DNA of 39,258 nt from Ornithomonoglobus_A sp034090805. Lineage in GTDB: Bacteria > Bacillota > Clostridia > UBA1381. The notes beneath the pieces were generated by a model that saw only the letters and a list, made by a program, of their open reading frames with translations, was not told the origin of the DNA and did no database searches. The stretch covers positions 1-39,258 of the forward strand of contig JAXDRV010000129.1 in the NCBI GenBank assembly GCA_034090805.1, in the 5' to 3' direction. Shown here in pieces: positions 32,395 through 39,258 of this stretch. Each line of letters starts with the position of its first letter. Position 1 is the first letter of the stretch. The position numbers were made by a program, and so were the translations under genes.

Positions 32395-32982
32395 ATGAAT
32401 GATAAAAAAAGATACGCCGGAGATTATGAGATTATCCAATCTATGCGTATAGGCGAAAAAGAGCTTGTACTCGGCGAGAATATGAATGCCATAGACGGAA
32501 AATTTTATATAGCGGCAAATTATGAATCAAACGAACTGTTTGAAAGATATACCGATGTGGTTTATTCTTGCGACTATGTAGATGTAGTGTCTGTATTTGC
32601 ACAAAGACTTTCGGAAGAAATCAAAAGACTACAAGTTGGCAGAAACGATTTATGTATGAATATTCTGAATAAAAATGACTGCTTACCTATCGGCAATGAA
32701 ACATTTATAGGAAAGATTATTGTATTAAAACCCGAAATACTGTCCCCCGAATACCGAAACGAGCATTATCAAATTATGAGATGTACCGGCGGTAACGGTG
32801 CAAGAGCCGACGGACTCGGAACATCTGTGTTCTGCACAGAATTATATACGGGCGAAAATATGAAATACCGTCGTGCGTCGGTTTTGGGAATATTAAAAGA
32901 GGATTGCTACCCTGCTTGGCTTACGGATATATTGGAAAATGAAAAGGTCAAGAAAAAATCTCACAAGGAGGCTGAACGCTGA
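32395..32982 (+). CDS. Element-encoded protein of unknown function (195 aa)
   Basis: This soluble protein of 195 residues appears to have two halves. The first (1-85: IGEKELVLGENMNA...YIAANYESNELFERYTDVVY) is a mixed domain. The second (95-175: PIGNETFIGKIIVLKPEIL...RCTGGNGARADGLGTSVFC) is compact and Gly-rich. No catalytic motif is recognised. Its stop overlaps the next start by one base. No good Shine-Dalgarno sequence is seen, so it may be translated by coupling to the upstream gene. Confidence 0.7.
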   Translation: MNDKKRYAGDYEIIQSMRIGEKELVLGENMNAIDGKFYIAANYESNELFERYTDVVYSCDYVDVVSVFAQRLSEEIKRLQVGRNDLCMNILNKNDCLPIGNETFIGKIIVLKPEILSPEYRNEHYQIMRCTGGNGARADGLGTSVFCTELYTGENMKYRRASVLGILKEDCYPAWLTDILENEKVKKKSHKEAER

Positions 32983-34025
32983 TGGAAACAAAGGATATAC
33001 GCTTTATTGACAGTAAATATAGCGAGCTTTTTCGTATCAAGGACGGAGAAAGCATAACCGTAACATTTTCCGACGGCTCTATGTCAGACCGGCAATGCAC
33101 ATATATTGACGATTATCATACCAAAATAGGCAACAATGTTTTTCATATCTGCGAGTTTGCCGAGCTTATGGAGCGTGGCGGTAGTGTTTACCGTCCGAAA
33201 GATACGCCAAAGTATGAGCTTGAAAAAATTGAACAATCGGAATTTGAATATACTTTTGCCCCGAACAAAGATGATACATTAAATCGCGGGTGCGTCTGCT
33301 ATATCCGCTGTTACTTTGATAATTCTATCAACGAGCGTTTACAGACAGCATCAATGATAGAAAATAAAGAGAACTATAACAAATATCACACTCCTGATTT
33401 CAGCCGTGAATGTGATAATGTCATAAACTATTTTCGTTTTCAAGCTGATACGCCGATACTTAAAAACCGTATTACAATGCACAATGCGGCGTATGACTTA
33501 AATGCCGAACGGCTTGCAAGCGACAAGGATATTTGCGAATACAAGGTAACAACTGAGAAAAATGTATATTACATACGGTGTGATTCAAGAAAGAACACAT
33601 ATAACGCATATATCTACTGCTATGATAAACAGGCATTGCAGACCTACAAGGATTTAAAATTTGTTGAGCAGAACTACGACGCTATTGACAAGGACAAGTT
33701 TTTCAAAACAACAAACGGTGTTATGGAAATGTACTATAACCCCGACGCAAATGCCGGCGGTCAAATTGTTGAGCTTACCATATCAAATGACGATATTAAC
33801 GATGCGGCAAAGCTGTATAAAAATCCGCAGGATTTCTTCTCACATCTTGAAGGTATGGCAAAGGGCGTTCTTTATGATGTGGGTACGGAAACCTTTAAAG
33901 AAATGGCAGAGTATTTGATGGAAAGCAAAGGCGATTTTGAAGGATGTACTTTAAAAACAATGAACGGCTTGAAAAAGTATGCTGCACCTGAAAAGGCAAA
34001 AAACGAACAGGATATTGAACGATAA
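32982..34025 (+). CDS. Element-encoded protein with polyvalent-protein-like N-terminal domain (347 aa)
   Basis: The N-terminal 70 residues (FIDSKYSELFRIKDGESI ... CTYIDDYHTKIGNNVFHICEFAE) resemble a small domain recurring in large polyvalent proteins of conjugative elements (LPD type). The rest shows two YIR-containing repeats (VCYIRCYFDNS at about 105 and VYYIRCDSRKN at about 195), suggesting an internal duplication, and a helical C-terminus. No enzyme motif was seen. An AT-rich gap of 63 bases with a promoter follows it. Confidence 0.65.
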   Translation: METKDIRFIDSKYSELFRIKDGESITVTFSDGSMSDRQCTYIDDYHTKIGNNVFHICEFAELMERGGSVYRPKDTPKYELEKIEQSEFEYTFAPNKDDTLNRGCVCYIRCYFDNSINERLQTASMIENKENYNKYHTPDFSRECDNVINYFRFQADTPILKNRITMHNAAYDLNAERLASDKDICEYKVTTEKNVYYIRCDSRKNTYNAYIYCYDKQALQTYKDLKFVEQNYDAIDKDKFFKTTNGVMEMYYNPDANAGGQIVELTISNDDINDAAKLYKNPQDFFSHLEGMAKGVLYDVGTETFKEMAEYLMESKGDFEGCTLKTMNGLKKYAAPEKAKNEQDIER

Positions 34026-34029
34026 TTTT

Positions 34030-34058
34030 TTGCAGCGCAATATTAATTATTATATAAT
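34030..34058 (+). promoter_or_regulatory. Promoter inside the element, before the 123-aa gene
   Basis: TTGCAG (34030-34035) and TATAAT (34053-34058) are 17 bp apart, 31 bases before the next start codon. Confidence 0.6.
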
Positions 34059-34088
34059 AAAGATACAAAAACAAGGAGCGTGATTTTT

Positions 34089-34460
34089 ATGATGACAGCA
34101 AAAATAAACTTTATCACAAATAATCTTTTGGTTGATATGACTTGCCGTGAAACGGAGCTTCGTGACAGCTTGCAGAATATCGGAATACTGATAATGCCGA
34201 GCATGATTACTCTCGATAACCGCCGTACCCTGAAAATTCAGCTTAATGCAAATGATGAGGTCGGCGAAATTGTAAAAACGCTTATTGATACCGAGCGTGA
34301 TACTCTCGGAACCGTTCAGCGGCTTTGCAGGAGCGTGTATTGCCTAAACGAAAAGCACCGTGCGGAGCTTATTGAAATGATAGAGAACGGCGAAATCACA
34401 ACAGCCGCCGAGGGTATAGAAGCGGCAAAACGACTTCGTGAGCCTGCAATGTGCAGATAA
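34089..34460 (+). CDS. Element-encoded protein of unknown function (123 aa)
   Basis: This 123-residue soluble protein has a strand-rich N-terminus (KINFITNNLLVDMTC ... SMITLDNRRTLKIQLNANDE) and helical C-terminus (HRAELIEMIENGEITTAAEGIEAAKRL). AAGGAGCG with 8-base spacing supports the ATG at 34089 rather than the GTG at 34080. Some clostridial antirestriction-like proteins are of similar size and position, but I cannot support that identity. Confidence 0.65.
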   Translation: MMTAKINFITNNLLVDMTCRETELRDSLQNIGILIMPSMITLDNRRTLKIQLNANDEVGEIVKTLIDTERDTLGTVQRLCRSVYCLNEKHRAELIEMIENGEITTAAEGIEAAKRLREPAMCR

Positions 34461-34480
34461 AAAGAATATATTTACAAATA

Positions 34481-34516
34481 AAATCGCACGAATTGGTTGA
34501 CTTTTTCGTGCGATTT
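34481..34516. promoter_or_regulatory. Perfect 12-bp inverted repeat over the vapBC promoter
   Basis: AAATCGCACGAA (34481-34492) is exactly repeated in inverted form at 34505-34516. The 12-bp loop contains most of the -35 box. The placement fits an autoregulatory operator for the antitoxin-toxin complex. It could also act as a weak terminator for the gene before, though no T run follows. Confidence 0.6.
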
Positions 34517-34525
34517 GTGTATAAT
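34497..34525 (+). promoter_or_regulatory. Promoter of the toxin-antitoxin pair
   Basis: TTGACT (34497-34502) and TATAAT (34520-34525) are separated by exactly 17 bp. The -35 and part of the spacer lie within the inverted repeat. Confidence 0.75.
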
Positions 34526-34561
34526 AATAGTGTAATAATAAAGCGAAGGGAGTTTTAGGAT

Positions 34562-34777
34562 ATGTCAATTACTGCTACCGAATTAAAGCAAAATCTCGGA
34601 CGGTATCTTTTGCTGGCGGCTACCGAAGATGTATATATTACAAAAAACGGCAAAGTCGTTGCAAAGCTGTCAAATCCCAATCAGGACAGAGTAAATATGG
34701 CAAAATCTCTTTTTGGTGTTCTTCCGCAGGATATTACACTTGAAGAAGCTAAAAACGAGAGGATTGATACTATATGA
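34562..34777 (+). CDS. Antitoxin of Phd/YefM type
   Basis: This 71-residue antitoxin has the Phd/YefM N-terminal DNA-binding fold (MSITATELKQNLGRYLLLA, then VYITKNGKVVAKLSNP), and a C-terminal tail (34 residues) that would wrap the toxin. AAGGGAG precedes the ATG. It overlaps the toxin start by 4 bases (ATGA), the usual antitoxin-first order. Confidence 0.85.
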   Translation: MSITATELKQNLGRYLLLAATEDVYITKNGKVVAKLSNPNQDRVNMAKSLFGVLPQDITLEEAKNERIDTI

Positions 34778-35205
34778 GAGTTTTGGTTGATACCTGTGTT
34801 ATTGTTGACGCACTTCAAGACCGCAAGCCTTTCTCGGAAAATGCAAAAATAATTTTTTACGCCGTTGCAAATAAGCAAATTGACGGGTATATTTCCGCAA
34901 AAGCGATAACAGATATTTACTATCTTACCCACCGTGCGACGCACAGCGATGAAAGCACACGGCAAATACTGAAAACGCTTCTCGGACTTTTCGATATTTT
35001 AGATACAACAGCTATTGATTGCAGAAAAGCACTGTCCTCGGACATTACAGATTATGAGGACGCCGTTATGTGCGAAACAGCCGAAAGATGCGAGGTGGAC
35101 TGCATTGTTACACGAAACGAAAAGGATTACAGAAAATCAAAAGTCAAGGTGATGTCACCGGGAGAACTTGTAAAAGTCTTAGAGTCAGCAGACGATAACG
35201 AATAA
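34774..35205 (+). CDS. PIN-domain ribonuclease toxin (VapC-like)
   Basis: This 143-residue PIN toxin would cleave RNA when the antitoxin is lost, stabilising the element. The acidic site is visible as D6 (VLVDTCVIVDAL), the acidic pair in SDITDYEDAVM and the last acidic residue in VTRNEKDY. YLTHRA in the helix is typical of this PIN group. It is coupled to the antitoxin and closed by a terminator. Confidence 0.88.
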   Translation: MRVLVDTCVIVDALQDRKPFSENAKIIFYAVANKQIDGYISAKAITDIYYLTHRATHSDESTRQILKTLLGLFDILDTTAIDCRKALSSDITDYEDAVMCETAERCEVDCIVTRNEKDYRKSKVKVMSPGELVKVLESADDNE

Positions 35206-35228
35206 TAATTAAATAACAAAATCTATTG

Positions 35229-35263
35229 AGAGCATTGAAACTAAAAACTTCAATGCTCTTTTT
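35229..35263 (+). terminator. Terminator after the toxin-antitoxin pair
   Basis: An 11-bp perfect stem (35229-35239 with 35249-35259) has a 9-nt loop, followed by Ts to 35263. Confidence 0.85.
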
Positions 35264-35290
35264 CTATGCTTAAAATCAGGAGGAAATCAG

Positions 35291-35443
35291 ATGAACGAAA
35301 ACAAACAATTATGCCCGAACTGCAAGACGGGTGCAGATGCACTAAAACTTGATCCAAAGGAGCCGATGTGTCCGTATATGGAATATCATAACGGAATGGC
35401 TTGTGAAAAATATAAACCTATACCGGAAGCCGAAAAAGAATAG
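35291..35443 (+). CDS. Small cysteine-containing protein (50 aa)
   Basis: This 50-residue protein has CPNCKTGADAL at residues 8-18 and further cysteines in PMCPYMEYHNGMACEKY, a possible small zinc ribbon. AGGAGG precedes the ATG. It ends 36 bases before the giant gene. Function unknown. Confidence 0.65.
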   Translation: MNENKQLCPNCKTGADALKLDPKEPMCPYMEYHNGMACEKYKPIPEAEKE

Positions 35444-35479
35444 TATTTGTCAAAATAAAATTACGGAGGTGAACGCAAA

Positions 35480-38400
35480 ATGGCAAGCAAACTGCAATAT
35501 ATATACGAGCTGTCCGAAAATGTCAGCAGAAATTTGTCCGATTACGAAAATTGGACGGCTTTTTTGAAAAGTGCGGCGTGGCAGTATAAATATCCGTTTC
35601 ACGACCAGCTTTTAATCTATGCACAGCGTCCCGATGCGACGGCGTGTGCAAGCATTGATGTATGGAACAAGCAACTTCACAGTTGGATAAACCGAGGAAG
35701 CAAGGGTATTGCCCTGCTCCGTGAGGGTGACCGGGGACAATATCTTGACTATGTTTTTGACATTTCCGATACGCACAGCAATAACGCTCCGGTAAGGCTT
35801 TGGCAATATAACAGTCGTTTTGACGGCGCTATTATTGAAACACTTGAAAATTCTTTCGGCGAATTAAAATCAAAAGATACGATTACGGAGGCTGTCATAA
35901 GTGCGGCTCAAAATGCAATCGAGGACAGCAAGGCGGACTATCTGCAAGAGCTTAAATATGAAAAGCAAAACAGCTTTTTGGAGGGCTTGGACGAACTGAA
36001 TATTGAGGTGGAATTTCAGCGAACAGCCGAAACAAGTATTGCATATATGGTTTTACACCGGCTTGGAATAAATCTCGATGAGATTTTTGATCGTGAGAAC
36101 TTTCCGCACATTATGGATTTTAACACTACTTCCGTAATTTCTGTCTTGGGCAATGCCGTATCAAGTATTTCTGAGGAAGCTCTGCGTGGTATTTCCGAAA
36201 CTATCCGTGCGGAAGTGCGTGAGGGAATACAAAGTCGAAAAAATTTTGCGGAAAATAAAAATGCGGTATATAATGAAAGCAAAGAAGAAAATATACCCAC
36301 AATAAATGACGAAAGGACGGGTAACTATGACAGAGATAACATACACGGAAGTGAATGGGTATCAGATACCAAACTTGACAGTGCCGCATCAGACGGTACA
36401 GATAGGCAAATACGGACAGATGAGGAGAAAATATCTCAAACAGAGCCGACCGAGCCTATACAGCAGCCTTATGATAACGGGCATGATAACGGAGCATCTG
36501 CTGGAGGTAGAGCGGACAGCGACCGAGCAGATACAGAGCATCATTCAGAAGATGGCACAGACCGAGGGCGTGACCGAGGAACTGAAAGCGAAAAATCCAA
36601 TGATGTGGACAGGACTGATGAACAATCTTTTACATTCGGCGGAGGAAATCGTACTGCCGGAGGTGGTTTACAGCTAAGTCTGTTTGACCTTATTCCCACA
36701 GAGGAACAGCAAAGAGAAACGGTACAAAGAGCAGCACAGGAAATATTCGGTGCTGCTTTTTCTATGCCTCAGCAGGTTATTGACGAGGTTTTATGCGACG
36801 GAACAAATGACCGAAACAGCGTCATTGAAATCTGTATTGAGTTTTCAAAGGATAAATCCCTTGCGGATAAAGCACAGTTTTTAAGAAATCTGTATAAATC
36901 GGACGGTAAGGGATTTATCTTGGATGGACGAAAGGTGTCAGCTTGGTGGAATGAACAAGGCATACGTATATCCTATGGGGACAGTGCAAACACAAATACC
37001 GCACAGCTTTTATCTTGGGAGGACGCTGCAAAACGAATTGACGAGCTTTTGGGTTTGGGCAGATTCGCTCCGAAAGATACGCTTTTACAAATGGATAAAT
37101 ATGAATACAAGAAAGCGGCAAACACATTTTGGTATATGGAGCGTGACCTTAATTTTGATGAATATCCCGAATTGAGGAATATGTTCAAAGACGAGTGGTT
37201 TAAGGGCGGCTTTCCCGACAGCACCGAGCGTATTGCCGAACACTTAAAAACCCCTAAAGGCTTGGACGAGATTAAAACAATAACTCAAAAATTATCAGAT
37301 ATGTATGCAGAAAACAATAGGGTTACAAGATTTAGATACAGTAACCCCAATATTGTAAACGATATGCTTGCTGACTTATATATCACAAGAAAAGACTTTC
37401 CGGCGCAAGCCTTGACCTACACTCCTCCGGAACGCTTTATTTCACGAGATGAAATTGACAAAATGTTTAAGCGTGGCAGCGGTATTTCGGAAGGAAAATA
37501 CAGCATATACTTATTCTTTGATACCCATTCCGACAAGAAAGAAAGGATAACTTTTCTTAAAAATCACTACGGCTGGGGCGGAAGCTATACGGGTGTATAC
37601 AATGAAAATCACGATGCCAAAGGCATAACCTTCAGCCACGGCGATTTGTCAAAGCCTTATGCAAAGATAGAAATTAAATGGAACGAAGCCGAAAAGCATA
37701 TTGACAGGCTTATTAAAAACCGTGATTATCTAAGTGATGCTGAAATCAAGAATATTCCGAATTACGAAAAAGAGCAGCTTATCCTCAGAATCCGACAAGC
37801 GTATATGTTTGATACCGATGAAAATACGGTTATGCCGTATCCGTCCGATGCAGATTATGATAAGACAAAAGATATTTTAATGCAAAAGCTGAACGATAAA
37901 GCACATACGCAGACAATGCTTTTGGACTTAAAGGAGCTGCTTGCCCAAACGCCTGCCGACTCAAGAAGCTACCCGTTAAGAGAAGCGGCAATACAAGACC
38001 TTGAAAGGTATGTAAACGGTGAATACAACCTGTTTCCGCATATCGACAGGATTGAGGAGGCTGCCGAAGAAATTATTGAAACTCAGCTTTCAGAAATGAC
38101 CGAAGATGACAAACAGGAGGTTATTGACCATGTTGAAACAAGCCTTGACTACGGCGAAGGCTATAATCTGACCGAGAACGATATGGCAATGTATAATGCC
38201 ATAACAGCGGAACGGGCAGAAAAGAAAATACCGGAACAGACCTTTGATGAATATCTTGCAGAGCTTCACAAGGACGACAACGGCTCAAAAACCGTTGCTC
38301 TTATTCCTCTCGGAGATTTTTATGAAATCTACGGCGAAGATGCGGAAAATGCGGCTGTGGTACTTGATATAGCCGTAACTTCAAAGCAAATTGAGGGTAA

Positions 38401-39258
38401 CACATATAAAATGTGCGGCTTTCCGAAGCATACGCTTGATGAATACGCAAACAAGCTGCTTTATGCAGGGTATGATGTTGTTATTGCCGATGAAAGCAGA
38501 AATTCACACAGACTGCTGTCTGCGGATAAGATTATACCAGAACAGGCACAGCAAACGGAAAATGAGCCGGAGAAAGCAGAAATGCCGCAGACATCAGAGC
38601 CTGCGGAAATCGACGAAAACCTTATCGGAACGGAACTAATCATTGATGACCGCAAATTTGTTGTAGACAGCGTAAATGATGATTTTAACAAGGTGTCATT
38701 AAAGGATATAACCTTTCAAAACAACACAGGCTTTCCCATATTCAGAAGTGAGAACATAGATTTTGTAAAAAGCATTATTGCAGAGCAAGCTAAACCGCAG
38801 ATAACAGCTGAATTTCAAAAGTCAAAGCCGCAGAGAGTGCAAAACACGGTTGTATATCCCGAAATACCGTTTTCGGAAAGACACAATTTCCGGATAACCA
38901 ATGATGAACTCGGCTACGGTACACAGAAAGAGAAATTTAAGAAGAATGTGGAAGCCGTAAATCTTCTACATCAGCTTGAATTTGAGCATAGGTTGGCTAC
39001 TCCCGACGAACAGGAAATCTTATCACAGTATGTCGGCTGGGGCGGTCTTGCAGACGCATTTGACGAATCCAAAGAAAATTGGTCGGAGGAATTTAAGGAG
39101 CTATATACAACGCTTTCGCCCGATGAGTATGAGCAGGCAAGAGCATCAACGCTCACGGCACACTTCACTCCGCCTGTTGTAATCAAGGCAATGTATAAGG
39201 CGCTTTCCAATATGGGATTTACGCAGGGCAACATCTTGGAGCCGTCCTGCGGTATCGG
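35480..39258 (+). CDS. Giant polyvalent helicase/DNA methyltransferase protein (5' part, runs off the window)
   Basis: The frame is open from the ATG at 35480 (GGAGGTG 8 bases before it) to the window end, 1259 codons. The N-terminal part (FHDQLLIYAQRPDAT...VWNKQLHSWINRGSKGIALL) is an ArdC-like or related domain. Residues 270-400 are low-complexity and rich in Asp, Arg, Glu, Ser, Gly. LQLSLFDLIP (about 400-409) starts the next part. Residues 935-1005 resemble MutS domain I (GDFYEIYGED at 945-954). Near 1175 the motif YVGWGGLADAFD precedes an N6-adenine methyltransferase whose motif I (EPSCGIG) is the last thing visible. By analogy the missing part carries the rest of the methyltransferase and an SNF2-type helicase. 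It probably protects or processes the element DNA during transfer. It contains a nested gene in another frame at 36327. Confidence 0.88.
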   Translation, partial: MASKLQYIYELSENVSRNLSDYENWTAFLKSAAWQYKYPFHDQLLIYAQRPDATACASIDVWNKQLHSWINRGSKGIALLREGDRGQYLDYVFDISDTHSNNAPVRLWQYNSRFDGAIIETLENSFGELKSKDTITEAVISAAQNAIEDSKADYLQELKYEKQNSFLEGLDELNIEVEFQRTAETSIAYMVLHRLGINLDEIFDRENFPHIMDFNTTSVISVLGNAVSSISEEALRGISETIRAEVREGIQSRKNFAENKNAVYNESKEENIPTINDERTGNYDRDNIHGSEWVSDTKLDSAASDGTDRQIRTDEEKISQTEPTEPIQQPYDNGHDNGASAGGRADSDRADTEHHSEDGTDRGRDRGTESEKSNDVDRTDEQSFTFGGGNRTAGGGLQLSLFDLIPTEEQQRETVQRAAQEIFGAAFSMPQQVIDEVLCDGTNDRNSVIEICIEFSKDKSLADKAQFLRNLYKSDGKGFILDGRKVSAWWNEQGIRISYGDSANTNTAQLLSWEDAAKRIDELLGLGRFAPKDTLLQMDKYEYKKAANTFWYMERDLNFDEYPELRNMFKDEWFKGGFPDSTERIAEHLKTPKGLDEIKTITQKLSDMYAENNRVTRFRYSNPNIVNDMLADLYITRKDFPAQALTYTPPERFISRDEIDKMFKRGSGISEGKYSIYLFFDTHSDKKERITFLKNHYGWGGSYTGVYNENHDAKGITFSHGDLSKPYAKIEIKWNEAEKHIDRLIKNRDYLSDAEIKNIPNYEKEQLILRIRQAYMFDTDENTVMPYPSDADYDKTKDILMQKLNDKAHTQTMLLDLKELLAQTPADSRSYPLREAAIQDLERYVNGEYNLFPHIDRIEEAAEEIIETQLSEMTEDDKQEVIDHVETSLDYGEGYNLTENDMAMYNAITAERAEKKIPEQTFDEYLAELHKDDNGSKTVALIPLGDFYEIYGEDAENAAVVLDIAVTSKQIEGNTYKMCGFPKHTLDEYANKLLYAGYDVVIADESRNSHRLLSADKIIPEQAQQTENEPEKAEMPQTSEPAEIDENLIGTELIIDDRKFVVDSVNDDFNKVSLKDITFQNNTGFPIFRSENIDFVKSIIAEQAKPQITAEFQKSKPQRVQNTVVYPEIPFSERHNFRITNDELGYGTQKEKFKKNVEAVNLLHQLEFEHRLATPDEQEILSQYVGWGGLADAFDESKENWSEEFKELYTTLSPDEYEQARASTLTAHFTPPVVIKAMYKALSNMGFTQGNILEPSCGI
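36327..36677 (+). CDS. tnpV: TnpV-family protein nested out of frame inside the giant gene
   Basis: This 116-residue protein matches the transposon-encoded TnpV family of Tn4451/Tn1549-type elements: GYQIPNLTVP near the N-terminus, GKYGQMRRKYLKQSRP (27-42), GVTEELKAKNPM (81-92), W94 and GLMNN (96-100), ending EIVLPEVVYS. Family members are about 115-130 residues, so it is complete. The ATG at 36327 follows GAAAGGACGGG. The frame is +1 relative to the giant gene, which remains open through the whole overlap. In that overlap the giant protein is hydrophilic and repetitive, whereas the TnpV product is a normal folded-looking protein. TnpV has been proposed as an excision-related factor in Tn4451, but its role is unproven. 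It could be expressed from an internal start or be a captured gene that kept both frames open. Confidence 0.8.
   Translation: MTEITYTEVNGYQIPNLTVPHQTVQIGKYGQMRRKYLKQSRPSLYSSLMITGMITEHLLEVERTATEQIQSIIQKMAQTEGVTEELKAKNPMMWTGLMNNLLHSAEEIVLPEVVYS

Larger units (their letters stand above)
28204..39258 (+). mobile_element. One end of a Tn1549-like integrative and conjugative element (partial)
   Basis: From about 28204 every gene points rightwards and belongs to the kit of Tn1549-like elements of Clostridia: RepA_N/DUF6017 initiator, ParA, ParB, many short element-specific proteins, a toxin-antitoxin pair, and a giant helicase/methyltransferase with an embedded tnpV. No relaxase, coupling ATPase, type IV secretion gene or integrase is in the window; these would lie further right. 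The left boundary is inferred from the break in the catalase-like fragment. No attachment-site repeat could be defined because the other end is not visible. Confidence 0.8.

Noticed and set aside
36306..36326. Seven-residue longer start for tnpV at 36306
   Set aside because: The Shine-Dalgarno-like GAAAGGACGGG lies between this ATG and the one at 36327, so the downstream ATG is the better start.

Overview
The window looks like a chromosomal segment of a low-to-medium GC, anaerobic Firmicute of the class Clostridia, probably a gut-type species. The gene set (ClpE-like ATPase with an N-terminal zinc finger, GdpP, DUF624, DUF1858, EutS/EutP, PerR-like regulator, rubrerythrin and flavin-reductase/rubredoxin fusion), the strong AGGAGG-type ribosome binding sites and the TTGACA-17-TATAAT promoters all point that way. 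No rRNA or tRNA gene and no CRISPR array was seen.

Positions 1-27790 are core chromosome. It opens with an array of six hairpins, then cysK and an SGNH esterase rightwards, and a leftward operon of a DUF624 membrane protein, mnmG and rnhA whose genes overlap end to end. A palindromic element separates this operon from a rightward nrdR - PHP phosphatase - mnmE operon. Next come an AraC/GyrI-like regulator and a convergent membrane glycosyltransferase, then a ClpE-type unfoldase and a small cupin. A tight growth-related run follows: gdpP (c-di-AMP hydrolysis), rplI, dnaB, tilS and ftsH. After a duplicated leader come a DUF1858 redox-disulfide protein and a DUF1294 membrane protein, then an isolated eutS-eutP pair and comEC. 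A leftward oxidative-stress group (PerR-like regulator, high-molecular-weight rubredoxin, rubrerythrin) closes this part.

At about 27957-28357 two broken genes meet: an internal fragment of a manganese catalase/CotJC gene (minus) and the 3' end of an unidentified gene (plus). From there to the window end lies one end of a Tn1549-like integrative and conjugative element: a RepA_N/DUF6017 replication initiator, parA, parB, a train of small element-specific proteins, a VapBC-type toxin-antitoxin pair behind a perfect operator-like palindrome, and the first 1259 codons of a giant polyvalent helicase/methyltransferase protein that runs off the window.

The most striking observation is inside that giant gene. 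A complete TnpV-family gene (36327-36677) is read in the +1 frame through a stretch where the giant protein is low-complexity and hydrophilic, so both frames stay open for 117 codons. Other points worth following are the hairpin array at 5-243, a palindrome family sharing the ATTGTAAAAT arm (5852-6115 and 14003-14062), a MutS domain I-like segment in the giant protein, a Walker B Glu-to-Ala change in ClpE, and BMC shell genes with no microcompartment around them.
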